The position numbers were made by a program, and so were the translations under genes. Under the pieces are notes generated by a model. It was not told where the DNA came from and did no database searches. It saw nothing but the letters and a program-made list of their open reading frames with translations. 64,000 nucleotides of DNA from JBBRTJ01 sp038244535 (GTDB taxonomy: Bacteria; Actinomycetota; Acidimicrobiia; Acidimicrobiales; Ilumatobacteraceae). Location: contig JBBRTJ010000004.1 in assembly GCA_038244535.1 (NCBI GenBank), forward strand, positions 1 to 64,000, given 5' to 3'. Shown in pieces: positions 31,386 through 42,297 of the stretch. Position 1 is the first letter of the stretch. Each line of letters opens with the position of its first letter.

Positions 31386-32079
31386 CGTCCGTGGTGTCCA
31401 ACGCCCCAGCAGAGGCGAGGGGTACGTCCAACCCCAACCTTCGCCTGATCGCCGCCAGGCCCCGACGCTGCAAGGCCTTCACGGCCCCGGGACGCTTGCC
31501 GACGATCTCGGCGATCTGCTCGATCGTCAGGTCGCCGACGATGCGAAGCAGCAGCACCTCGCGCTGGTCTGGGACAAGTTGTTCGATGAGCGCGACTGCA
31601 TCGAGCGAGCCCATGCGAGACATGGCGAGCTGCTCGGATGCCGGCTCGTGCTCGCCGGTGAACGGCGCGTCGCCCATGGGCTCGGTCACTGGTCGGCGCT
31701 TGGCCCGGCGCCGTTCGTCGATGAAGAGGTTCCGGGCGATCGTGAACAGCCACGCCCGCAGTTGGGCTTCGCCGCCCTCGAAGCGGTCGAGGCCCCGGAA
31801 CGCTCGGAGGAACACGTCGTTGGTCGTGCCATCAGGGTCGAGGGCCGCTTGCGTGCGCAGGTAGGCGGCGATCGGACGCGAATGATCGGTGAAGATGCGC
31901 TCGAAGGCCCACGCGTGACCGGCACGAGCGGAGCGCAGCACCTCGTCGAAGACCACCTCGGTCCCGGTGCGCGACTGGCGCGCCGAGAGGGCGGCCAGTT
32001 CAGCACCAGCGACGTACACCACCTGGCCGCTTGCGGCACCGGTCGCCCCAGCGGCCGGGACCACGCCATGGGGCGTCAC
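31357..32079 (-). CDS. ECF-type RNA polymerase sigma factor
   Basis: A 240-residue sigma-70 family factor with regions 2 and 4 only. Region 2 is at about 55-125 (FERIFTDHSRPIAAYLRTQA, TTNDVFLRAFRGLDRF, LRAWLFTIARNLFIDERRR) and region 4 at about 165-220 (LVPDQREVLLLRIVGDLTIE, QIAEIVGKRPGAVKALQRRG). It has about 45 extra N-terminal residues and a short C-terminal tail. The GTG start overlaps the acyl-CoA synthetase stop by 4 bp (GTGA). Sigma genes are seldom coupled behind a metabolic gene this tightly. Confidence 0.93.
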   Translation of the reverse strand: MTPHGVVPAAGATGAASGQVVYVAGAELAALSARQSRTGTEVVFDEVLRSARAGHAWAFERIFTDHSRPIAAYLRTQAALDPDGTTNDVFLRAFRGLDRFEGGEAQLRAWLFTIARNLFIDERRRAKRRPVTEPMGDAPFTGEHEPASEQLAMSRMGSLDAVALIEQLVPDQREVLLLRIVGDLTIEQIAEIVGKRPGAVKALQRRGLAAIRRRLGLDVPLASAGALDTTDDGAATPPLT

Positions 32080-33704
32080 TCTGAGAGCTCAAGATCGGCA
32101 AAGCGCGAACGCAGGTCCTTCTTGGAGAACTTGCCCACCGAGGTCTTTGGCACCTCGTCGATGAAGATCACCCTGTCGGGGAGCTGCCACCGCGCCACCT
32201 TCGGACGCAAGAAGTCGAGCACCTCGGCTTCGGAGAGCTCGGCGCCGGGCTTCACCACCACGCAGGCGACTGGGCGCTCCGACCACTTGGGATGGGGGAC
32301 GCCGATCACCGCGGCCTCGGCGACCAGCGGATGGGCCATCAGCTCGTTCTCGAGCTCGACCGAGGAGATCCACTCACCGCCGGACTTGATGAGGTCCTTC
32401 GTCCGGTCGACCAGGCGGATGTAGCCGAGCGGATCGATCGTGGCAACGTCACCGGTGCGCAGCCACCCGTCGGCCGTGAACGAGTCAACCGTCGTCGGGT
32501 CGTTGTAGTACGCCGCGGCGATCCAAGGCCCCTTGACCTGGAGCTCACCACTCGCGATGGCGTCCCACGCGACACTCGTGGTCGTTCCAGGTTCGACGAT
32601 GCGGGCATCGACACCCACCGCGGGAAGGCCCTGGGCGGCGCGGACGTCGTCGAGCTCGACTTCGGTCTTCCCTTCGGCCGCCGCCGTCGTGACGTGCCCG
32701 ATCGAAGCGATGGGGCTGGTCTCGGTCATGCCCCAGGCCTGCAGAATCGGGAGGCCCAGCTGCTCCCGGTACCCAGCTGACAGCGCCTTGGGCACCGCGG
32801 AGCCGCCGCAGACGATGGCCCGCAAGGACGACGTGTCGCGCCCGGCGAACAGCGGCAGCGCACCCATCCAGATCGTCGGCACGCCGGCAGCCACGGTGAC
32901 GCCTTCGGTGACGACGAGCTCGACGATGGCCGCCGGCGACAGGTCGGGGCCAGGCATGACGAGCGATGCCCCGGAGGCGACCGCTGAGTGGGCCAGCCCC
33001 CAGGCGTTGGCGTGGAACATGGGCACCACCGGCAAGATGACGTCGGACTCGCAGGCACCAAGGGAGTCGACAGTCATGCTGCCGAGGGTGTGCAGGTAGC
33101 TCGAACGGTGCGAATACACGACACCCTTTGGGTTGCCGGTCGTGCCGGACGTGTAGCACATGGACGCAGCCTGCCACTCGTCCTCGACGTGGAACTCGAC
33201 TGGCTCGGCGGCAGCGAGGAGCTCCTCGTAGTCGTGCAGCTCGAACCCGGCGGCGTCGTCGGGCACCTCGCCCTTGCCGTCGTCCATGATCACGACCTGG
33301 CGGACGGTGGTGAACGTCTTCAACAGCGGGAACAGCAGCGCCGTCAGTGAGCGGTCGACGAACACCACGTCGTCCTCGGCGTGGTTGGCGATGTAGGTCA
33401 GCTGGTCGGGGAACAGCCGGATGTTGAGGGTGTGCAGGACCCGGCCCGTGCACGGTGCCGCGAAGTACAGCTCGAGGTGGCGGCTGGTGTTCCACGCGAA
33501 CGTGGCCACGCGGCCGAGCGGCGGCACGCCGAGGTGGTCGAAGACACCGCCGAGGCGGCGGGTGCGCTCGGCCCAGGAGGCATAGGTCGTGCGCTCGACG
33601 CCGGTGCCGGTCGCGGTTGCGATGCGCTTGTGACCGAAGAGCCGCTCGTTGCGCTCGAAGAAATGGGTGAGCGCCAGTGGATGGTCCTGCATGAGACCGC
33701 GCAT
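32076..33704 (-). CDS. Long/medium-chain fatty acyl-CoA synthetase
   Basis: A 542-residue ANL-superfamily enzyme that activates fatty acids to acyl-AMP and then acyl-CoA. The P-loop YTSGTTGNPKG is at 184-194, the later TGD/RT motifs in GWLRTGDVATIDPLGYIRLV, the FACS hinge in DRTKDLIKSGGEWISSVELE, and the catalytic Lys in KTSVGKFSKKDLR near the C-terminus. ATG 33704 is preferred as AGGAGGT lies 4 bp upstream; ATG 33692 is the alternative. It heads a three-gene operon with the ECF sigma factor and a membrane protein. Confidence 0.93.
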   Translation of the reverse strand: MRGLMQDHPLALTHFFERNERLFGHKRIATATGTGVERTTYASWAERTRRLGGVFDHLGVPPLGRVATFAWNTSRHLELYFAAPCTGRVLHTLNIRLFPDQLTYIANHAEDDVVFVDRSLTALLFPLLKTFTTVRQVVIMDDGKGEVPDDAAGFELHDYEELLAAAEPVEFHVEDEWQAASMCYTSGTTGNPKGVVYSHRSSYLHTLGSMTVDSLGACESDVILPVVPMFHANAWGLAHSAVASGASLVMPGPDLSPAAIVELVVTEGVTVAAGVPTIWMGALPLFAGRDTSSLRAIVCGGSAVPKALSAGYREQLGLPILQAWGMTETSPIASIGHVTTAAAEGKTEVELDDVRAAQGLPAVGVDARIVEPGTTTSVAWDAIASGELQVKGPWIAAAYYNDPTTVDSFTADGWLRTGDVATIDPLGYIRLVDRTKDLIKSGGEWISSVELENELMAHPLVAEAAVIGVPHPKWSERPVACVVVKPGAELSEAEVLDFLRPKVARWQLPDRVIFIDEVPKTSVGKFSKKDLRSRFADLELSE

Positions 33705-33877
33705 CGCACCTCCTGTCCATGTGGCCTGACGGCACGTCGACTGAACCCTGCCCGCGATGAACAAAGCAGGAGCCGACCCCGTTGTTGGTCTCCCCGCACG
33801 AACTGTATGGCACCGGTCAAGCAATCAGAGCACCGGGCGACTTGCCGAGCGGGCGGTTCGTCGCCTAGGCACGCCCG

Positions 33878-34603
33878 GTGGATGCGACCGTCGAGGAGCC
33901 CGAGCACGCCTCGGTGGGGTCGCATCGCTCCCGGCTGGCCACGTTGTTCATCCCCATCAGCGGGTTCGTCATCGCCGGGTACACGGGCACGATCTTGTTC
34001 TCGAAGCTGGTCAGCAGCAACCCCACCCTGCTGATCGCGCTCAACCCCCGGCTGCGCCACCTCCTGCTCGTCGTGGCGGCCGGGATCTCGCCCTGGAGCT
34101 TCTTCATCGTGGGCTTCCTCGCTCTCGTGGCCCCCGATCCCCTCTACTTCCTGCTGGGCCGCTGGTACGGCGAGCGCGGCCGTGCGTGGATGGAGGAGAA
34201 CGCTGGTGGCCTGCCCTTCTACGTGCGGTGGATCGAAAAGGCCTTCGACCGCGCCGGGGTCGTGCTCGCCTTCGTCATGCCGAGCGCGTTGGTCTGCCTC
34301 CTGGCCGGCGCCCGGCGCATGTCCCCCCGCCTGTTCTGGACGCTCGACATCACCGGCACGATCGCCCGCCTGCTCCTGGTGTGGTGGCTGGGCAACGCGC
34401 TGAAAGGCCCGCTCGACGTCGTGCTGGACTGGGTGAACCGCTTCCAATGGCCGCTCATGATCATGTTCTTCGTCATCGTGGCCGTCCAGGTCACCAGGTC
34501 GAGCAAGCGGCAGGGACCGATCATCGAAGAAGTGGTCGTGGGCGCGGGGAGCGATCTCGAACCGCAAGGGGACCCGAGCACCGCCATCGACAACGAGCAG
34601 TAG
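33878..34603 (+). CDS. DedA/VTT-like integral membrane protein
   Basis: A 241-residue membrane protein with four to five helices (LFIPISGFVIAGYTGTILFS, LLLVVAAGISPWSFFIVGFL, VVLAFVMPSALVCLLAGARR, WPLMIMFFVIVAVQV). The pattern LVAPDPLYFLLGRWYGERGR followed by a helix and the F-x-R-x-G-x-x-x-x-F-x-x-P-x block (FDRAGVVLAFVMPSALVCLLAGARRM is the equivalent) resembles DedA/SNARE-associated proteins, proposed lipid transporters or scramblases; the usual R in that block appears here only after the Pro. GTG 33878 start, weak ribosome site. One base before the SDR gene, so the two are coupled. Confidence 0.75.
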   Translation: MDATVEEPEHASVGSHRSRLATLFIPISGFVIAGYTGTILFSKLVSSNPTLLIALNPRLRHLLLVVAAGISPWSFFIVGFLALVAPDPLYFLLGRWYGERGRAWMEENAGGLPFYVRWIEKAFDRAGVVLAFVMPSALVCLLAGARRMSPRLFWTLDITGTIARLLLVWWLGNALKGPLDVVLDWVNRFQWPLMIMFFVIVAVQVTRSSKRQGPIIEEVVVGAGSDLEPQGDPSTAIDNEQ

Positions 34604-34604
34604 C

Positions 34605-35357
34605 GTGCCGACGATGCATCGAGGCGTCGCGGTCATCACTGGTGCATCCAGCGGCATCGGGGCGGCCACCGCCGTGCGGCTGGCGGCCGAGGGGTTCGAG
34701 CTCGTCCTCGGCGCACGGCGCCTCGACCGGCTCCGGGCCGTAGCGGAGCCGCTCGGTGCCCTCGCCCTGCCCCTCGACGTCACCGACCCCGCGTCGGTCG
34801 AGTCGTTCTGTGCTGCGATCCCCAGCTGCTCCGTGCTCGTCAACAACGCCGGCGGCGCGCTCGGCGCCGACCCGGTGGCCGCCGCCGATGACGCCGGCTG
34901 GCTCTGGATGTACGAGGCCAACGTCCTGGGCACCGTCAGGGTCACCAGAGCACTGCTACCCGCGCTGATTGCGAGCGGGAACGGCCACATCGTGACCATG
35001 GGCTCCGTCGCCGGCCTCGAGGCCTACCCGGGCGGGGCGGGCTACAACGCTGCAAAGTTCGGGCTTCGCGCCGTCACCCAGGTGCTGCGAATGGAGCTGC
35101 TGGGCCAGCCCGTACGGGTCACCGAGATCGACCCGGGCGCCGTCGAGACCGAGTTCTCCCTCGTGCGCTTCGGGGGCGATGCGGGGCGAGCCGCCGCCGT
35201 GTACGAGGGCATGACCCCGCTCGTGGCCGATGACATCGCCGACTGCGTCGCCTGGGCCGTCACCCGCCCGGCGCATGTCAACATCGATCAGATCGTCGTG
35301 AAGCCGCGAGATCAGGCCACCGCCCGCATGATGCATCGCCGGCCATCGCCGGACTGA
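34605..35357 (+). CDS. Short-chain dehydrogenase/reductase
   Basis: A 250-residue classical SDR. Cofactor motif TGASSGIG at 12-19, N80-N-A-G in VLVNNAGG, and the catalytic set Asn106, Ser134, Tyr147 and Lys151 (YNAAK) are all present. ARRLDRL after the second strand, with two basic residues, points to NADP(H) preference. GTG 34605 follows the preceding stop by one base; ATG 34614 is equally possible. Substrate unknown; the preceding DedA-like gene is probably co-transcribed. Confidence 0.93.
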   Translation: MPTMHRGVAVITGASSGIGAATAVRLAAEGFELVLGARRLDRLRAVAEPLGALALPLDVTDPASVESFCAAIPSCSVLVNNAGGALGADPVAAADDAGWLWMYEANVLGTVRVTRALLPALIASGNGHIVTMGSVAGLEAYPGGAGYNAAKFGLRAVTQVLRMELLGQPVRVTEIDPGAVETEFSLVRFGGDAGRAAAVYEGMTPLVADDIADCVAWAVTRPAHVNIDQIVVKPRDQATARMMHRRPSPD

Positions 35358-35391
35358 CCGCGCCCTCGCCCGCCGATCACCGCACCGCACA

Positions 35392-35456
35392 GCACTGACC
35401 GAACCGAACCGACCGCACTGACCGCACCGAACTGCACCGCGCACTGACCGAACCGA
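35392..35456. repeat. Imperfect 16-bp tandem repeats
   Basis: GCACTGACCGMACCGA occurs at 35392, 35415 and 35441, within a low-complexity ACCGA-rich gap between the SDR gene and the DapA homologue. Possible regulator sites or slippage product. Confidence 0.6.
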
Positions 35457-35474
35457 CCACACCAGGAGCAGCGC

Positions 35475-36239
35475 ATGATCCAGCGCCCCGTGTTCACCGG
35501 CGTCGCCGTTGCCCTCGTCACCTTCTTCGACGAGCACGGCCACATCGATGCACCAGCAACCGCTCACCATGCCGTGCACCTCGCGGGGCGTGGGGTTCGT
35601 GCCGTGGTTGTGGCCGGCACCACTGGCGAGGCCGCCCACCTGTCGATGAAGGAGCGGTTGACGCTCCTCGACGCCGTGAGGGCCGCGGTGCCCGCCCAGG
35701 TCCCTGTGGTGCTTGGCACCGGCGGTCTGGCCCCGGGCGTCAGCGTGCCCGACCTGACCCGGCGAGCCGCGGCTCACGGCGCGGCCGCCGCGCTCACGTT
35801 GTCACCGCACCACGGCGACGTCCGCGAGTTCTACGGCGAGGTCGTCGCCGCCGCCGGCGCCATGCCGGTGCTCGCCTACCACTGGCCCCACATCTCGCCT
35901 CCAGGCATCACGATCGAGGAGCTGAAGGCCCTCAAGGTCGCCGGCATCAAGGACTCGACCGGTGACCCGGCCCGCTTGCTCGACGAGCTCGTGCACGGTC
36001 ACGTCCCGGTCTTCACTGGATCGTCGGCGCTGCTGCTGACCGCCGGCGCGCTTGGTTGTGCGGGCGCCATCCTGGCCGCCGCCAACCTCGAGCCCGAGCT
36101 CTGCGCCGATGCGTTCGCCGGCCGGGTGCAGGCGCAAAGGGACCTGCTCTGGGTCCACCACCTCGTCGCCGAGGGCGGGGCCAAGGCCATCAAGGAGGAG
36201 CTGGCCCGGCGCCACGGCACGAGCACCGCCAGCCGCTGA
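35475..36239 (+). CDS. DapA-family aldolase, second copy
   Basis: A 254-residue class I aldolase of the DHDPS/NAL family, some 40 residues shorter than the housekeeping DapA at 26938. Schiff-base Lys159 (AGIKDSTGD), Tyr135 (AYHWP) and the Thr pair (AGTTGEAAHL) are kept. The Y-H-W-P motif and the absence of the pyruvate-pocket Arg region of true DapA suggest another oxo-acid lyase activity, such as a keto-sugar-acid aldolase. GAGCAGCGC lies before the ATG, a modest ribosome site. Exact substrate cannot be named. Confidence 0.85.
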   Translation: MIQRPVFTGVAVALVTFFDEHGHIDAPATAHHAVHLAGRGVRAVVVAGTTGEAAHLSMKERLTLLDAVRAAVPAQVPVVLGTGGLAPGVSVPDLTRRAAAHGAAAALTLSPHHGDVREFYGEVVAAAGAMPVLAYHWPHISPPGITIEELKALKVAGIKDSTGDPARLLDELVHGHVPVFTGSSALLLTAGALGCAGAILAAANLEPELCADAFAGRVQAQRDLLWVHHLVAEGGAKAIKEELARRHGTSTASR

Positions 36240-36262
36240 GCTCGACACCCCCTGAGCGCTTA

Positions 36263-36330
36263 CACCCCGCGGCTCACTGCACCCCGCGGCTCACTGCACC
36301 CCGAGGATCGCTACACCCCGAGGATCGCGT
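36263..36330. repeat. 17-bp tandem repeat over the dapB stop codon
   Basis: Four 17-bp units (36263, 36280, 36297, 36314) in two pairs: CACCCCGCGGCTCACTG twice and CACCCCGAGGATCGC plus 2 bp twice. The last units include the final codons and stop of dapB, so the 3' end of the gene has been tandemly copied. Confidence 0.85.
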
Positions 36331-37078
36331 CGAGCCCGACGGTCAGACCGGGTCGTCCTGCGACTTGCTTGACTGCCATCAGCACGCCGGGCATGAACGA
36401 CACCCGGTCGTAGCTGTCGTGGCGCAGGGTCAGGCTCTGGCCCGACGTGCCCAAGATGACCTCCTGGTGGGCCACGAGGCCCCGGAGGCGCAGGCTATGG
36501 ACGTGGATGCCTCCCGGGCCGACGCCACCTCGGGCCCCGGCCACGACCTCGTGCATGGTGGGATCGGGCGCCCACGACGACGATGCCGCAGCCATGCGCT
36601 GAACGGTCATCATCGCCGTGCCACTGGGGGCGTCGGTCTTGGCGTCGTGGTGCAGTTCGATGACCTCGTCGGTCTCGAAGAAGGGCGCGGCCAGCTCGGC
36701 GAAGCGCATCATCAGCACCGCACCGATGGCGAAGTTCGGTGCCACCACGCAGTTGGACGTGATGAACGCCGACCGCAGTGCTTCGAGATCGTCGACGCTG
36801 AGCCCCGTCGTGCCCACCACGGCGTGCATGCCCCTGGCCGCGCACCACGCGAGGTTCTCCATGGCGGCGGCACGGACGGTGAAGTCCACCACCACCTCGG
36901 CACCGGTGTCGACGAGGGCCTCGACCTCGGTCGACAGAGCGACGCCTTCGATCGTGCGGCCATCGCCATGGCGGTCAACCGCAGCGACCAGCTCGAGCCC
37001 CGGGTCGCCGGCGACCGCCGAGCACACCGTCGTCCCCATCCTTCCGGCTGCGCCCAGAACTCCGACCTTGATCGTCAC
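36311..37078 (-). CDS. dapB: 4-hydroxy-tetrahydrodipicolinate reductase
   Basis: A 255-residue NAD(P)H enzyme of the lysine/diaminopimelate pathway. The dinucleotide motif GAAGRMG is at 9-15, the substrate site has His143-His144 and Lys147 (ELHHDAKTDAPSGT), and GTTGLS is at 89-94. ATG at 37078. It follows the M16 peptidase gene by 134 bp on the same strand. The C-terminus lies in a 17-bp tandem repeat. Confidence 0.96.
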   Translation of the reverse strand: MTIKVGVLGAAGRMGTTVCSAVAGDPGLELVAAVDRHGDGRTIEGVALSTEVEALVDTGAEVVVDFTVRAAAMENLAWCAARGMHAVVGTTGLSVDDLEALRSAFITSNCVVAPNFAIGAVLMMRFAELAAPFFETDEVIELHHDAKTDAPSGTAMMTVQRMAAASSSWAPDPTMHEVVAGARGGVGPGGIHVHSLRLRGLVAHQEVILGTSGQSLTLRHDSYDRVSFMPGVLMAVKQVAGRPGLTVGLDAILGV

Positions 37079-37212
37079 GGCTCCGGACCGTACCGCCCCA
37101 CCTGTGGTGTCTCGCCGATTTCATCTCTGGATCGGTTCTCGGTGCGCTCAGACGCATCGATGCGACGCATCAACCCCAGAATCGGCGGCGGCGACCAGGG
37201 GCCGGGCGGGGG

Positions 37213-38552
37213 CTACGCCAGCAGGGGCCGGAGATGCTTCGCCGACACCGGCCCTACGGCCGCGGCCGACCACGGCCGACCGAGGACCTCGTGGGCGACC
37301 CGGGCGACGTCGTCAGAGGTGACCGCACGGAACCGAGCCAGCTCCTCGTCGACGGTGAGCACTCGGCCATAGATCGAGAGGTGCTCGGCGAGGCGGGCCA
37401 TCCGGCTCGTCGGGCTCTCGAGGCCCAGGACGAAGGCCCCGGCAACGTAGCCCTTGGCGACGTCGAGCTCGTCGGCCGTCAACCCGGACTCGATGACCTT
37501 CGCGACCTCGGACCGGATGAGCCCGACCACCTCGTCGAGGTGAGCGGGTTGCGTGCCGGCGTACACCGTGAACGTCCCGGCGTCGACGTAGGACGCCGTC
37601 GACGAGTACACCGAGTAGGCCAAGCCCCGCCGATCGCGCACCTCGTCGAACAGGCGACTCGACATCCCTCCGCCGAGGGCGTGGTGCAGCAGCTCCAAGG
37701 CCTCGGCATCGGGGTGGGCGTGAGGCAGGCCAGAGACGCCCAGGGCCAGGTGCACCTGCTCGCATCGCCGCCTCAGCACGGCCACGGCCCTCGGTGATGC
37801 CTCCGGCGCGAGCCTCGCCGGCCGGGAAGCAGCACTCGACGCCTTCGCTCCTCGACCAAGGCCACGCCGCCGCCGAGATCCATCGAGGTGGCGCTCGACG
37901 AGCCGCACGACCTCGTCGTGATCGACAGCCCCGGAGGCGGCGACGACGAAGTTGGACGGTCGGTACCACCGCTCGAAGAACGACCGCACCTCGGCCGCGG
38001 TGATGACCTCGACCGACTCGGCCGTACCCGCGGTCTCGCGGCCGAGCGGGTGCTCTGGGAACAACGACTCCTGCAGGAGCGAGTGGGCCCGATCCTCGGG
38101 CAGGTCGTCATCCATCCGCAGCTCCTCGAGGATGACCTGCCGCTCCGCCTCGACGTCATCGTCACGCAACGCCGGCGCCGTCACGACGTCTCCCATGAGC
38201 TCGACGGCAAGGGCGAGCTCGGTGGCCGGCACGCGGGCATAGAAGGCGGTCGCCTCCTTCATCGTGTAGGCGTTCATGTCGCCCCCGACCCGGTCGACGG
38301 CGGCCGAGATCTCTCGCCCGGAACGAGTCGCCGTCCCCTTGAACAGCAGGTGCTCGAGGAAGTGCGACACCCCGGACAGCTCCGTGGGTTCATCCCGGGC
38401 CCCGACACCCACCCAGACGCCGAGTGCAGCAGCGCGCGAGGTGGGCATCGCCTCCGTCACCACCCGGATCCCGGCCTCGGTGGTGGTGACGCGCAGCGCC
38501 GCCGGCTGAAGCCGGCGGCGCTGTGGTTGAGCTGAGGTGCGGCTCGAGCTGG

Positions 38553-38556
<4 letters not shown>
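37213..38556 (-). CDS. M16-family zinc metallopeptidase
   Basis: A 447-residue insulinase/MPP-like protease. The inverted zinc motif H65-F-L-E68-H69 is in SHFLEHLLFKGT, with the downstream Glu ligand in VEAERQVILEELRM. The second, inactive homologous half starts at about 225, with the R/Y patch DRRGLAYSVYSSTASYVDAG. Such genes commonly follow pnp in bacteria. TTG 38556 overlaps the pnp stop (TTGA), so translation is coupled to pnp. No signal peptide; cytoplasmic peptide turnover is likely. Confidence 0.93.
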
Positions 38557-40997
<2,441 letters not shown>

Positions 40998-41015
40998 AGC
41001 GGAGCTCCTTTCCGA

Positions 41016-41094
41016 TCCCGCCTCGTGCGGGACCGATCTGGGAGCGGCAAGTCGGTTCCCAGTCGGCAACCCCTCGGACCGCCCGATCGGGCGG
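41016..41094 (-). promoter_or_regulatory. Hairpins in the pnp leader
   Basis: TCCCGC-N5-GCGGGA (41016-41032) and the 16-bp palindrome CCGCCCGATCGGGCGG (41079-41094) lie between rpsO and pnp. In other bacteria pnp is controlled through leader stems; that role here is inference. Confidence 0.5.
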
Positions 41095-41157
41095 GGCCGG
41101 TGCGAGGGACCGGCGACTGACAACCGACCCTTGACCGCTCCGGTGTTGGGGTTCGGC

Positions 41158-41184
41158 ACGGGCCGGCCAGATGGGCCGGCCCGT
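41158..41184 (-). terminator. Terminator after rpsO
   Basis: An 11-bp perfect stem (ACGGGCCGGCC / GGCCGGCCCGT, 5-nt loop) begins 11 bp after the rpsO stop on the minus strand. No T-run follows. Confidence 0.7.
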
Positions 41185-41194
41185 TGTGGGACTG

Positions 41195-41452
41195 CTAGCG
41201 GCGAAGGCCGAGCTTGGCGATGATCGTCCGGTAGCGCTCGATGTCGGTGTCCTTGACGTAGTCGAGCATGCGCCGGCGACGACCGACCAGCATCAGCAGC
41301 CCGCGTCGGCTGTGATGGTCCTTCTTGTGGAACTTCAGGTGCTCGGTGAGGTGGTTGATGCGCTCGGTGAGGAGTGCGATCTGCACCTCGGGCGAACCCG
41401 TATCGGTGGCGTGAAGCGCGTTGTCATCGATGGTTGCTTGCTTGTTCGGCAA
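41195..41452 (-). CDS. rpsO: 30S ribosomal protein S15
   Basis: An 85-residue S15 that binds the central domain of 16S rRNA. Signature blocks [40 protein letters not shown] and [13 protein letters not shown] are standard. TTG 41452 (read [10 protein letters not shown]) gives the usual length; there is no clear Shine-Dalgarno sequence. A hairpin terminator separates it from pnp. Confidence 0.94.
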   Translation of the reverse strand: MPNKQATIDDNALHATDTGSPEVQIALLTERINHLTEHLKFHKKDHHSRRGLLMLVGRRRRMLDYVKDTDIERYRTIIAKLGLRR

Positions 41453-41624
41453 GGAGAGATCGCTTTCTGTGGTCAGACGTCCCCGAGGGGGAGGTCGCGC
41501 CGGCCGGACGGCGGGCGCATCACGCCGCAGCACCTGGCCGCGACGGACCGCCGGATGTTACCAGCGCAGGGTGCCACTTCGCTGTCCTGGGCGGTTGCGA
41601 TGACGAGCCGGACCTGGTCACCAG

Positions 41625-41668
41625 GTTGTGCGGTGAATGTGGCACAAGGCCCCTTCCGGCGCACAAGC
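41625..41668. repeat. Dispersed palindromic repeat, copy 3
   Basis: GTTGTGCGG at one end and GCGCACAAG at the other, in the gap between rpsO and the divergent HxlR gene. Resembles the repeat at 21067-21118 over 40 bp. Confidence 0.6.
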
Positions 41669-41756
41669 CGAGATCCGCTCAGCGGAGCTCTGAGCTATCG
41701 GCGTCGGGTCGATCTCCGGCGCTGAGCAACCCCGATCGCCCCAGCGGCCCGGACCA

Positions 41757-41811
41757 CTACCCAACTCCACTGGGTAGCGATTCGAAACCTATGAGTTGTG
41801 AATCGAAACCT
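41757..41811 (+). promoter_or_regulatory. Operator-like dyad and direct repeats before the HxlR gene
   Basis: CTACCCA-N7-TGGGTAG (41757-41777) is a perfect dyad. ATTCGAAACCT (41780-41790) and AATCGAAACCT (41801-41811) are direct repeats 21 bp apart, two helical turns. Both lie upstream of the preferred GTG start at 41833 and fit an autoregulated promoter. Confidence 0.6.
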
Positions 41812-41832
41812 TGCGCGACTACCTTGCCCGCC

Positions 41833-42297
41833 GTGTCTGCCCGTGACCCCCACTCCGATCCGGCGGAGAGCTCGATCGCCCGCGCCGTCGAGGTCATCGG
41901 GGACCGGTGGACGGTGCTCATCCTGCGCGACGCGTTCCGGGGCGTTCGGCGCTTCGACGAGCTCGCCACCGATCTCGGCATCGCCCGCAACCTGTTGGCT
42001 GACCGGCTGCGGCGGCTGGTCGACCAGGGGGTGCTGCAGAAGGTGCCCTACCAGGAGCGTCCCACCCGTTACGAGTACCGGCTGACGCCGATGGGCATCG
42101 ACCTGAGCCCGGCGCTCGTGGCCCTCATGCTCTGGGGCGACAAGCATCGAGGAGGCGCCGAGGGACCCCCGCTGTCGCTCGTGCACTCCACGTGCGGCCA
42201 CGAGCTCGACCAGGTCTTCCTGTGTCGCCACTGCGGCGAAGAGGTCACGGCGCTCGGCATCCGCGGCCGGCCCGGACCTGGAGCCAGGCCGGCGTGA
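41833..42297 (+). CDS. HxlR-family regulator
   Basis: A 154-residue winged-helix regulator. The HxlR core is at about 10-100: IARAVEVIGDRWTVLILRDA, RRFDELATDLGIARNLLADR, LRRLVDQGVLQKVPYQERPT, YEYRLTPMGIDLSPALVALM. The tail adds a short Cys/His module (STCGHELDQVFLCRHCGEEV) that may bind zinc. GTG 41833 is preferred to ATG 41791 because operator-like repeats occupy the stretch between. The stop overlaps the ABC ATPase start (GTGA), so regulator and transporter form one operon. Confidence 0.9.
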   Translation: MSARDPHSDPAESSIARAVEVIGDRWTVLILRDAFRGVRRFDELATDLGIARNLLADRLRRLVDQGVLQKVPYQERPTRYEYRLTPMGIDLSPALVALMLWGDKHRGGAEGPPLSLVHSTCGHELDQVFLCRHCGEEVTALGIRGRPGPGARPA

